Below are positions 27,838-35,258 of a stretch of DNA of 64,000 nt, one piece after another. The notes beneath the pieces were generated by a model. The model had not been told where the DNA came from and did not search any database. It was given only the letters and a program-made list of their open reading frames with translations. The translations under genes and the position numbers were made by a program. The stretch is from Zoogloea sp. LCSB751 (GTDB taxonomy: Bacteria > Pseudomonadota > Gammaproteobacteria > Burkholderiales > Rhodocyclaceae). The first letter of the stretch is position 1, and each line of letters begins with the position of its first letter. The DNA is taken from positions 310,001-374,000 of the forward strand of contig NZ_MWUM01000001.1 in NCBI RefSeq assembly GCF_002028455.1. Direction: 5' to 3'.

Positions 27838-29121
27838 ATGACGACCAAAGCTCAAGCGGTATTGGACTGGATCGACGAGCGCTTTCCGCTGACGTCGAGC
27901 ATCAAGGGCCATCTCACCGAGTACTACGCGCCCAAGAACTTCAATTTCTGGTATTTCTTCGGCTCGCTGGCCCTGCTGGTGCTGGTGATCCAGATCGTGA
28001 CCGGCATCTTCCTGGTCATGCACTACAAGCCGGATGCCGCTCTCAACGCCTCTGGCATCCCCGCGGCCTTCGCGTCCGTCGAGTACATCATGCGCGACGT
28101 GCCGGGCGGCTGGATCATCCGCTACCTGCACTCCACCGGCGCTTCCGCCTTCTTCGTGGTGGTGTACCTGCACATGTTCCGCGGCCTGCTGTACGGTTCC
28201 TACCGCAAGCCCCGCGAACTGATCTGGGTCTTCGGCACGCTGATCTTCCTGGCCCTGATGGCCGAGGCTTTCATGGGCTACCTGCTGCCTTGGGGTCAGA
28301 TGTCCTTCTGGGGCGCCCAGGTGATCGTGAACCTGTTCTCCGCGATTCCCGTCATCGGTCCCGATCTTTCCATCGTGATCCGCGGCGACTTTGTGGTGTC
28401 CGACGCGACCTTGAACCGCTTCTTCTCCTTCCACGTCATCGCCGTGCCGCTGATCCTCATCGGCCTGGTCGTTGCCCACATCGTCGCGCTGCACGAAGTC
28501 GGCTCCAACAACCCGGATGGCGTCGAGATCAAGAAGAAGAAGGGCGCCGATGGCCACCCGCTGGACGGCATCCCCTTCCACCCCTACTACACCGTCAAGG
28601 ACATCGTGGGCGTGGTCGGCTTCCTGATCGTCTTCTCCTTCATCGTGTTCTTCGCACCTGAAGGCGGCGGCTACTTCCTCGAGTACAACAACTTCATTCC
28701 GGCCGATCCGCTGAAGACCCCGCCGCACATTGCGCCGGTGTGGTATTTCACCCCGTTCTACTCCCTGCTGCGTGCGATGGTGTGGCCGCTGTTCGGTCTC
28801 GACGCCAAGTTCTGGGGTGTGGTTGCGATGGGTGCCGGTGTGGTGATCCTGGCTTTCCTGCCGTGGCTCGACCGTAGCCCGGTGAAGTCGATCCGTTATC
28901 GTGGTCCGATCTACAAGGCCATGCTGACCCTGTTCGTCATCGCCTTCGCCATTCTTGGCTTCCTCGGTACCAAGCCGCCTTCCTATGCTTTCTTCGGCGT
29001 GATTCCGGGCGCCCCCGTGGCCCAGCTGTTCAGCCTGTACTACTTCCTGTTCTTCATCACCATGCCGTGGTGGTCGAAGATTGACAAGTGCAAGCCCGAG
29101 CCCGAACGCGTGACCGGTTAA
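27838..29121 (+). CDS. petB: Cytochrome b of the bc1 complex
   Basis: This 427-residue polytopic protein holds hemes bL and bH. Heme-ligand histidines lie in RYLHSTGASAFFVVVYLH and FSFHVIAVPLILIGLVVAH. The quinol-oxidation motif is PVWY (APVWYFTP) rather than the mitochondrial PEWY, a variant reported for beta- and gammaproteobacteria. It is the full-length, unsplit form with 8 helices. It is 3 bases from petA, and its stop overlaps petC (TAATG). Confidence 0.97.
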   Translation: MTTKAQAVLDWIDERFPLTSSIKGHLTEYYAPKNFNFWYFFGSLALLVLVIQIVTGIFLVMHYKPDAALNASGIPAAFASVEYIMRDVPGGWIIRYLHSTGASAFFVVVYLHMFRGLLYGSYRKPRELIWVFGTLIFLALMAEAFMGYLLPWGQMSFWGAQVIVNLFSAIPVIGPDLSIVIRGDFVVSDATLNRFFSFHVIAVPLILIGLVVAHIVALHEVGSNNPDGVEIKKKKGADGHPLDGIPFHPYYTVKDIVGVVGFLIVFSFIVFFAPEGGGYFLEYNNFIPADPLKTPPHIAPVWYFTPFYSLLRAMVWPLFGLDAKFWGVVAMGAGVVILAFLPWLDRSPVKSIRYRGPIYKAMLTLFVIAFAILGFLGTKPPSYAFFGVIPGAPVAQLFSLYYFLFFITMPWWSKIDKCKPEPERVTG

Positions 29122-29882
29122 TGAGAATGAAAGCCATGAAAAAACTTTTGACAGCTCTTCTGTTCACGCCGCTGATGGCCCTGGCCAGCGGTCCTGAAGT
29201 GCACCTGGACAAGGCGCCGGTTTCGACCGAGCCGGCGGCCCTGCAGAACGGCGCCAAGCTGTTCGTCAATTACTGCCTGAACTGCCACGGCGCCAGCTAC
29301 ATGCGCTACAACCGCCTGCAGCAGATCGGTTTGTCCGAACAGATGATCAAGGACAATCTGATGTTCACCGCCGACAAGATCGGTGAGCCGATGCGCATCG
29401 CCATGCAGCGTGACGAGGCCAAGGCCTGGTTCGGTGCAGCACCTCCTGACCTCACCGTGATCTCCCGTTCGCGGGCGTCCGAGTTTGGCAGCGGTGCAGA
29501 CTGGCTGTACACCTACCTGCGCAGCTTCTACCGTGACGACAGCCGTCCGACCGGCTGGAACAACAAGGTCTTCGAAAACGTCGGTATGCCGCACGTGCTG
29601 TACGAGCTGCAGGGCGAAGCGACGGCCAAGATCAACGAGCATGACGATGGCCATGGTGGCAAGACCAAGGAAATCGAGATCGAAGCGCCCTCCAAGCCCG
29701 GTAAGCTGTCTGCCGAAGAGTACGACCATGCGGTCGCCGACCTCGTGTCCTATCTGGTCTGGATGGGTGAGCCGATGGCCGAGGCGCGCAAGTCGATCGG
29801 TACGTTCGTGATCGCCTTCCTTGGCCTTCTCTTCGTTCTCTCCTATCTTCTTAAGAAGAACTACTGGAGAGACGTGCATTAA
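29121..29882 (+). CDS. petC: Cytochrome c1 of the bc1 complex
   Basis: This 253-residue protein is anchored by a C-terminal helix (FVIAFLGLLFVLSYLLKK) and exported by an N-terminal signal. The heme c motif is CLNCH, and an MPHVLYELQG segment carries the typical downstream region. ATG 29121 overlaps the petB stop; ATGs at 29127 and 29136 are alternatives. It passes electrons from Rieske to soluble cytochrome c, possibly the small c-type protein at 42901. Confidence 0.95.
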   Translation: MRMKAMKKLLTALLFTPLMALASGPEVHLDKAPVSTEPAALQNGAKLFVNYCLNCHGASYMRYNRLQQIGLSEQMIKDNLMFTADKIGEPMRIAMQRDEAKAWFGAAPPDLTVISRSRASEFGSGADWLYTYLRSFYRDDSRPTGWNNKVFENVGMPHVLYELQGEATAKINEHDDGHGGKTKEIEIEAPSKPGKLSAEEYDHAVADLVSYLVWMGEPMAEARKSIGTFVIAFLGLLFVLSYLLKKNYWRDVH

Positions 29883-29926
29883 GCGGCGCTTTCCGGCCGA
29901 TGCAGTCCCTTGCTGCCTTTAGCAAG

Positions 29927-29959
29927 ACACACCACGCGCCCTGCGCGTGGTGTGTGATT
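29927..29959 (+). terminator. Terminator of petABC
   Basis: A 13-bp perfect stem (29927-29939 with 29943-29955) with a CCT loop is followed by GATTTT, 45 bases after the petC stop and before sspA. Confidence 0.85.
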
Positions 29960-29985
29960 TTGAGTATCCGTGGGGTAACACAACG

Positions 29986-30582
29986 ATGATGAATTTGTAT
30001 TCCGGAACGACAGATCCTTTCAGTCACCGGTGCCGTATCGTGCTCTTTGAAAAGGGCATGGATTTCCAGGTGATTGATGTTGATCTCTTCAACAAGCCGG
30101 AAGACATCGCGATCATCAATCCATACAACCGGGTTCCGGTGTTGGTGGATCGCGATCTGGTGCTTTACGAATCCAACATCATCAACGAATACATCGACGA
30201 GCGCTTTCCGCATCCCCAGCTGATGCCGCCCGATCCGATCATGCGTGCTCGGGCTCGCCAGCTGCTGCACACTTTTGAACTCGAGCTGTTCTCGCATATC
30301 GACGCCTTGGAAAAGAACCCCAAGGGGGCTGACAAGGAACGCGCCCATGTGCGTGATCAACTGACCCAGCTGGCGCCGATGTTCACCAAGCAGAAGTTCC
30401 TCCTTGGTGAGGAGTTCTCCATGCTCGACGTGGCGATCGCCCCGTTGCTGTGGCGCCTGGACCACTACGGCATCGAGTTGCCGCGTTCCGCTGCTCCGCT
30501 CATGAAGTACGCCGAGCGCATCTTCAGCCGTCAGGGTTTCATCGATGCGATGACCCCGTCCGAAAAGGTCATGCGGCGCTGA
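29986..30582 (+). CDS. sspA: Stringent starvation protein A (GST-like)
   Basis: SspA is an RNA-polymerase-associated protein with a glutathione-transferase fold that acts in stationary-phase and acid-stress regulation. The 198-residue product begins MMNLYSGTTDPFSHRCRIVLFEKG, with a thioredoxin-like N-terminal domain (NPYNRVPVLVDRDLVLYES) and an all-helical C-terminal half. The start at 29986 follows a GGGG-rich site; upstream in-frame residues come from the petC terminator. The order petABC-sspA-sspB is common in betaproteobacteria. Confidence 0.95.
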   Translation: MMNLYSGTTDPFSHRCRIVLFEKGMDFQVIDVDLFNKPEDIAIINPYNRVPVLVDRDLVLYESNIINEYIDERFPHPQLMPPDPIMRARARQLLHTFELELFSHIDALEKNPKGADKERAHVRDQLTQLAPMFTKQKFLLGEEFSMLDVAIAPLLWRLDHYGIELPRSAAPLMKYAERIFSRQGFIDAMTPSEKVMRR

Positions 30583-30591
30583 TTGCCTTCG

Positions 30592-30615
30592 GGGGCCGCA
30601 GTGTTTTGCGGCCCC
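30592..30615 (+). terminator. Stem-loop between sspA and sspB
   Basis: GGGGCCGCA / TGCGGCCCC form a 9-bp perfect stem with a 6-base loop 9 bases after sspA. There is no immediate U-tract, so it may only attenuate transcription into sspB. Confidence 0.5.
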
Positions 30616-30657
30616 GCTGCGACTCTTCATTTTGGCATTCGCCGGAAGGTCTTCGTC

Positions 30658-31092
30658 ATGAGCGAAATCTCCACCAAGCCTTACCTGATCCGTGCGATTT
30701 TCCAGTGGTGTACCGATCAGGGGCTGACGCCCTACCTTGCCGTCGCCGTCGACAAGCACACGATTGTGCCGCTCAATTTCGTGCAGGATGGTCAGATCGT
30801 GCTCAATGTCAGTCCTGCCGCGACCCAGAGCCTGGTCATGGGGAATGAACTGATCGCGTTCCAGGCCCGCTTTGGCGGTGTCGCCCAGAACATCTCGGTA
30901 CCCGTCGACAACGTGGCGGCGATCTATGCCCGCGAGAACGGGCATGGAATGGCTTTCGAAGTTTCCGGACTGCCCGACGACGGCACCGAAATCGAGTCCG
31001 AAGAGGCCCATGAGGTGGTGTCCGAGGCCCCTGACGATTCGCCGGAGCCGCCCAAGGGTGGGGCCCGCAGTCATCTCAAGCTCGTCAAATAG
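30658..31092 (+). CDS. sspB: ClpXP protease adaptor SspB
   Basis: SspB delivers ssrA-tagged proteins to ClpXP. The 144-residue protein has the N-terminal substrate-binding domain (TKPYLIRAIFQWCTDQGLTPYLAV through about residue 110), an acidic flexible linker and the C-terminal ClpX-binding peptide (SHLKLVK). I use ATG 30658, where the family starts. It lies 75 bases after sspA, across a stem-loop. Confidence 0.94.
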   Translation: MSEISTKPYLIRAIFQWCTDQGLTPYLAVAVDKHTIVPLNFVQDGQIVLNVSPAATQSLVMGNELIAFQARFGGVAQNISVPVDNVAAIYARENGHGMAFEVSGLPDDGTEIESEEAHEVVSEAPDDSPEPPKGGARSHLKLVK

Positions 31093-31189
31093 GCGCGCTG
31101 TCTTCCGGAGGCGCTTGATCTGGCTCAGGGCCAGGCCGCGTCGTTCGGGTTAGAGTTGCGCCCCGTTTCACTCATCGAGGTTTTCCGTC

Positions 31190-31684
31190 ATGGCAGCCAT
31201 GGAATGGACTGACAAACTTGCCCTCGGCCTGGGGCCGATGGACCAGACCCACCAGGAATTCGTCGCGGCCTACAACGCCATGCTGGATGTGTCCGGCGAA
31301 GCCTTGCTGGCGGCGATGGACGCCTTCATCGAGCATACTGTCGAGCATTTCGACCAGGAAAACCGCTGGATGGAAATCGTTGGATTCCCGGGCTGCCACA
31401 AGGCCGAGCATGATCGCGTACTGGCGGTCTGCCGCGATGTCCGCAAGCGCCTGGAAAGGGGAGATGCGGCACTGGGCCGGCAGTTGATCCAGGAATTGCC
31501 GCTGTGGTTCGACAATCACGTGGCCTCGATGGATGCGGCGCTCGCCGCCTACCTCGACTCCATCGGTTTCGACACCGAAACCGGTGAGATCCGCAATCCG
31601 CCCAAGGACGAGGGCTGTGCCGACGGCTCGTCCTCCTGTTGCACGCCGCCCGCCAAGACCGAGGCGGAGTCCGAGGTGGCTTGA
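31190..31684 (+). CDS. Bacteriohemerythrin with C-terminal cysteine-rich tail
   Basis: This 164-residue cytoplasmic protein binds oxygen at a non-heme di-iron site. The ligand pattern is visible: MDQTHQEF, HTVEHFDQEN, HKAEHDRV and WFDNHVASMD supply the His/Glu/Asp residues of the four-helix bundle. After the bundle (about residue 125) there is an unusual tail with CADGSSSCCTPP, then acidic residues; three cysteines could bind metal or sense redox state. GAGG precedes ATG 31190. It probably shuttles or senses oxygen. Confidence 0.88.
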   Translation: MAAMEWTDKLALGLGPMDQTHQEFVAAYNAMLDVSGEALLAAMDAFIEHTVEHFDQENRWMEIVGFPGCHKAEHDRVLAVCRDVRKRLERGDAALGRQLIQELPLWFDNHVASMDAALAAYLDSIGFDTETGEIRNPPKDEGCADGSSSCCTPPAKTEAESEVA

Positions 31685-31720
31685 GCCGGGGCCTGCAGAG
31701 CCGTTCAGTGAATATTTTTG

Positions 31721-31771
31721 ATTGCCTGCTGCCCCTAGCGAGTCCGCGAGGCAATTGCTCAGGGGCCGCAG
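31721..31771. repeat. Interlocked inverted repeats upstream of the PilZ gene
   Basis: ATTGCCT (31721) pairs with AGGCAAT (31749-31755), and CTGCTGCCCCT (31726-31736) pairs with AGGGGCCGCAG (31761-31771, one mismatch). The arms are interleaved, so a transcript could form a pseudoknot or two alternative hairpins. It lies in the 193-base gap between the hemerythrin and PilZ genes and may be the hemerythrin 3' end. Its function is unknown. Confidence 0.4.
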
Positions 31772-31818
31772 GCTCAGCGGATAAATCGAGCCTCCGGCCA
31801 GCTTAGCTCTGCTATCCC

Positions 31819-31845
31819 TAAAGTCGTAGCACGGTGTGTCGATAT
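31819..31845 (+). promoter_or_regulatory. FliA (sigma-28)-type promoter of the PilZ gene
   Basis: TAAAGTCG-N11-GTCGATAT matches the flagellar sigma-28 consensus TAAAGTTT-N11-GCCGATAA at 12 of 16 positions with exact spacing. The predicted start is about 25 bases before ATG 31878. A small hairpin (TCTGCC/GGCAGA, 31845-31865) lies in the short leader. Confidence 0.65.
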
Positions 31846-31877
31846 CTGCCTCACTTTGGGCAGACTGTGGGTGGCTT

Positions 31878-32756
31878 ATGTCTTACGTGCGAATCAACAC
31901 CGGTGACATTGAGGTCGGCAAGCCGGTCGAGTGGCCACTCTATGACGAGAAGCGGCAGCTGCTGCTCGCCCGTGGGGTGGTCGTCGAGACAGAGACCCAG
32001 AAGCGTGCCCTGATGGAGCGCGGCCTGTTCCGCAAGCTCAATCTGCGTGAGACGCGACTGAACACGGATAGCGGCGAGCGTCCGACGGACGATCTGTGCG
32101 CTTTCGAAGACATCAAGCTGGATATTGGCGACACCCTGCAGTTGCAGGTGCAGAACGACGCGGGGCCGCAGCGTTATTACGTGAAGCTGATCGGTTACCT
32201 GAAGGGCAAGAGCGTTCTGGTGACAACGCCCACCCAGGATGGCAAGGTCCTGCTGATGCGGGAGGGGCAGACCTTCGTGGTCCGGATGTTCTCCGGCAAG
32301 AGCGTGTATGCCTTCGGGACGACGATCTTCAAGGTCGCGAACGTCCCTTTTCCCCATCTGCATCTGACCTATCCCAGCCAGGTCCGTGGTCTGGTGGTCC
32401 GTCGCGGGGCCCGCGCCCGAGTCAACTTGATCGCGGCGGTCAGCGGGGCGGATGGGCGCTCCCATGCGGCAACGCTTATCGATTTGAGCACCGGCGGGGC
32501 GATGCTGGTCGCCAAGGCACCCATGGGTGTCAGGGAGGATCGGGTGGCGATCAAATTCAGGGTGGTGGTCAACGAGATCGAGGAGTACCTGACCATTCCG
32601 GCCGTCCTCCGCTCGGTGCATGCCACCGCCGCGGTGGAGGGGGAAAAACCCCAGGTCCATCACGGGGTCCAGTTCGGGGACATGCCCCATGCCGAGCAGG
32701 TGGTGTTGTCGGCCTTCGTTTATCGCATCCTGTTTGAAGAGTCGGCCGACGCCTGA
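31878..32756 (+). CDS. PilZ-domain c-di-GMP-binding protein, candidate YcgR-like flagellar brake
   Basis: This 292-residue protein has an N-terminal extra region (1-75), a YcgR-N-like beta domain (about 80-165: LDIGDTLQLQ, VKLIGYLKGKSVLVTTP, FVVRMFSG) and a C-terminal PilZ domain. The c-di-GMP motifs are RRGARAR (175-181) and DLSTGGAML (202-210). Such proteins slow the flagellar motor when c-di-GMP is high. A FliA-type promoter upstream supports a motility role. The start at ATG 31878 gives the family-like beginning MSYVRINTGD. Confidence 0.85.
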   Translation: MSYVRINTGDIEVGKPVEWPLYDEKRQLLLARGVVVETETQKRALMERGLFRKLNLRETRLNTDSGERPTDDLCAFEDIKLDIGDTLQLQVQNDAGPQRYYVKLIGYLKGKSVLVTTPTQDGKVLLMREGQTFVVRMFSGKSVYAFGTTIFKVANVPFPHLHLTYPSQVRGLVVRRGARARVNLIAAVSGADGRSHAATLIDLSTGGAMLVAKAPMGVREDRVAIKFRVVVNEIEEYLTIPAVLRSVHATAAVEGEKPQVHHGVQFGDMPHAEQVVLSAFVYRILFEESADA

Positions 32757-32761
32757 GAGGG

Positions 32762-34021
32762 CTAACGGGGGCGGATGAAGGGGAAGTCCGGTTCCGGTCG
32801 CAGTCCGGTCACGATATCGGCGATGGCCTGGCCGGACCCGCAGGCCAAGGTCCAGCCCAGGGTGCCGTGGCCGGTATTCAGGAACAGCTTGCCGGTGCGC
32901 CCGGGGCCGATCAACGGGACGTTGCCCGGGGTCGTTGGACGCAGCCCACACCAGTGTTCGGCCCGGCTGGCATCGGCGACGCCGGGCAGGCGTTCATCCA
33001 GCCACCTCACGATCGCGGCGCTGCGCGCCGGGTTGGCCTCCAGATTGTAGCCATTGAGTTCCGCCGTGCCGGCGACGCGCAGGAAGTTGCCCAGCCGTGA
33101 GCACACCACGCGTCGTGCCTCGTCGGTCAGGCTCAGGTGCGGTGCCCGTTCAGGATCGATGATGGGGGCGGTGATGGAATAGCCCTTGACCGGATAGATC
33201 GGCAGCCGCTCCCCCAGCGAGCGGGCCAGCAGCGGGCTATAGCTGCCTGCCGCGAGCACGTAGGCGTCGGCTCGCAACATGCCGTTGCGGCCCTCCGCAT
33301 CCTCTACGCGCACTCCGCTGATGGCCCGTTTGAGAACTTCGAAGGACTGCACCGTGGTGTTGAAGCGGAAACGCACGCCTGCCTCTTCTGCTTTTGCGGC
33401 GAGGGCGCGACAAAACAGGTGGGCATTGCCGCATTCGTCGTCGATTCCGTGCAGGACGCCGACGAGGCGGCCACGCATTGCGGCGAGCCCGGGCTCCAGC
33501 GCCACCGCCTGATCCGGGTCGAGAATCTGAGCACGGATGCCTAGATCCTGCAGGATCCGCAGTTTGGCGGGGACGTGGGCGAAGTCTTTGGGGTCCTCGA
33601 ACAGATGGAGGATGCCGCCGGTGCCGGCTTCGTACTCGATGCCCGTCGATGCTCGCAAGGCGCGCAACTGGTCGCGGCTATAGTCGGCCAGATGGGCGAT
33701 CGCCGTAGTGTTGCGCACGGTGCGACCGGGCAGGCATTCGCGCAGGAAGGCCAATGCCCAGCGCCATTGGGCTGCATCCGCATGGGGGCGGAACAGCAGC
33801 GGGGCGTCCTTGCGGCCGAGCCAGCGCAGGACCGTGGCCGGTGCGCCAGGATTGGCCCAGGGCTCGGGGTGACTGACGGAGATCTGTCCGCCGTTGGCAT
33901 AGCTGGTTTCCAGGCCTGGACCAGACTGGCGTTCGACGACGGTGACTTTGCAACCGGCCTGGCTGAGGTACCAGGCACTCGTGACGCCAGCCAGGCCGGC
34001 GCCGATGACGAGGACTTCCAT
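32762..34021 (-). CDS. dadA: D-amino acid dehydrogenase, DadA-like
   Basis: This 419-residue FAD enzyme oxidises D-amino acids, typically D-alanine, to keto acids and feeds electrons to quinone. The FAD motif VIGAGLAGVTSAWYLSQAG is at the N-terminus, followed by SYANGGQIS, and the C-terminal GLRPTTPGNVPLIGPG and NTGHGTLGWTLACGSG motifs match DadA. No dadX racemase is adjacent. Lrp controls dad genes in E. coli, and an lrp-like gene is in this window. Confidence 0.92.
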   Translation of the reverse strand: MEVLVIGAGLAGVTSAWYLSQAGCKVTVVERQSGPGLETSYANGGQISVSHPEPWANPGAPATVLRWLGRKDAPLLFRPHADAAQWRWALAFLRECLPGRTVRNTTAIAHLADYSRDQLRALRASTGIEYEAGTGGILHLFEDPKDFAHVPAKLRILQDLGIRAQILDPDQAVALEPGLAAMRGRLVGVLHGIDDECGNAHLFCRALAAKAEEAGVRFRFNTTVQSFEVLKRAISGVRVEDAEGRNGMLRADAYVLAAGSYSPLLARSLGERLPIYPVKGYSITAPIIDPERAPHLSLTDEARRVVCSRLGNFLRVAGTAELNGYNLEANPARSAAIVRWLDERLPGVADASRAEHWCGLRPTTPGNVPLIGPGRTGKLFLNTGHGTLGWTLACGSGQAIADIVTGLRPEPDFPFIRPR

Positions 34022-34082
34022 GATGCCTTGTTATCAGTTTTCGGAGGGGGCGGACGACCGTCCCACGCAATCCGGTTGCTAA

Positions 34083-34118
34083 TCATAAACGACGGAAGGC
34101 ATCGATCCGGGCGATAAT
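34083..34118. promoter_or_regulatory. Divergent -10 elements for dadA and fbp
   Basis: TATGAT on the minus strand (34083-34088) could serve dadA and GATAAT on the plus strand (34113-34118) fbp. Neither has a clear -35. No other signal was found in the 132-base gap. Confidence 0.35.
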
Positions 34119-34153
34119 CCGTACTTTCACAGGCAATCCCGGAGAATCGAGTC

Positions 34154-35155
34154 ATGCGTCGAGTCACGCTTACCCAGTTTTTGATCGAACAGCAGCGCAA
34201 GGGCCTGATGGGCGCCGACCTGCGTCTGCTGATCGAAGTCGTCGCCCGTGCCGTCAAGGCCATCGCTGTCAATGTGTCCAAGGGCGCCCTGGCGGGTGTC
34301 CTTGGTGAGGCGGGCAGTGACAACGTGCAGGGCGAGGCCCAGAAGAAGCTGGACGTGATCGCCAACGACATTCTGATCCAGGCCAACGAATGGGGCGGCC
34401 ACCTGGCGGCGATGGCCTCCGAGGAAGTCGAAGAGATCCGCCCGATCTCCGGCGATTACCCGAAGGGCGCCTACCTGCTGCTGTTCGATCCGCTCGACGG
34501 CTCGTCCAATATCGATGTGAACATCTCGGTCGGCACAATCTTCTCCGTGCTGCGCTGTCCGGAGGGCGTCGCCACGCCGACCGAAGCGGACTTCATGCAG
34601 CCCGGCACGGCCCAGGTGGCGTCCGGCTACTCGGTGTACGGCCCGTCCACCCAGCTCGTGCTGACGGTTGGCGATGGCGTCCATGGTTTCACCCTCGACC
34701 GGGAAATGGGCAGCTTCATCTACACCCACCCGTACATGACGATTCCCGAGGACACCAAGGAATACGCCATCAACGGTTCCAACGAACGCTTCTGGGAAGC
34801 GCCGGTGCAGCGCTATGTGCGCGAGTTGCGCGACGGCAAGGAAGGTCCGCGCGGCAAGGATTTCAACACTCGCTGGGTGGCCTCGATGGTGGCCGACGTG
34901 CACCGCATCCTGACCCGCGGCGGCGTCTTCCTGTACCCCCTGGACAGCAAGATGAAGGACAAGGGCGGCAAGCTGCGCCTGATGTACGAAGCCAACCCGA
35001 TGGCGATGATCGTCGAGGCGGCCGGCGGTGCGGCCACCACCGGGCGCGAGCGTATCCTCGACATCCAGCCGACCAAACTGCATCAGCGCGTACCGGTGGT
35101 GCTCGGCTCGAAGAACGAGGTTGAGCTGGTGACCCGCTACCACCAGGAAGGCTGA
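34154..35155 (+). CDS. fbp: Fructose-1,6-bisphosphatase class I
   Basis: Fbp dephosphorylates fructose-1,6-bisphosphate in gluconeogenesis or the Calvin cycle. The 333-residue enzyme has the metal-binding motif [13 protein letters not shown], the ASEEVEEI acidic site and the C-terminal [13 protein letters not shown] segment. A GGAGA site precedes the ATG. It is followed by putA, so the pair suits growth on amino acids, where gluconeogenesis is needed. Confidence 0.96.
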   Translation: MRRVTLTQFLIEQQRKGLMGADLRLLIEVVARAVKAIAVNVSKGALAGVLGEAGSDNVQGEAQKKLDVIANDILIQANEWGGHLAAMASEEVEEIRPISGDYPKGAYLLLFDPLDGSSNIDVNISVGTIFSVLRCPEGVATPTEADFMQPGTAQVASGYSVYGPSTQLVLTVGDGVHGFTLDREMGSFIYTHPYMTIPEDTKEYAINGSNERFWEAPVQRYVRELRDGKEGPRGKDFNTRWVASMVADVHRILTRGGVFLYPLDSKMKDKGGKLRLMYEANPMAMIVEAAGGAATTGRERILDIQPTKLHQRVPVVLGSKNEVELVTRYHQEG

Positions 35156-35175
35156 TCGCCGTCCATGCATGACCG

Positions 35176-35197
35176 CCGGGCCCGCTTGCGGGTCCGG
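35176..35197 (+). terminator. Candidate terminator after fbp
   Basis: A 9-bp stem with one wobble (35176-35184 with 35189-35197) and a 4-base loop follows the fbp stop by about 20 bases. The T-content downstream is modest. Confidence 0.5.
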
Positions 35198-35258
35198 TTG
35201 AATCGTTTCCTCCGGCCGTGGTCGAACCTGGCGTATGCAGCTTTCGCCTGGTGATCCC

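Noticed and set aside
31790..31799. GCCTCCGGCC upstream of the PilZ gene, which resembles part of the GEMM c-di-GMP riboswitch
   Set aside because: Only this short stretch matches. The other conserved GEMM elements and the two paired stems are not present, and a sigma-28 promoter lies downstream of it, so it would not be in the main mRNA.
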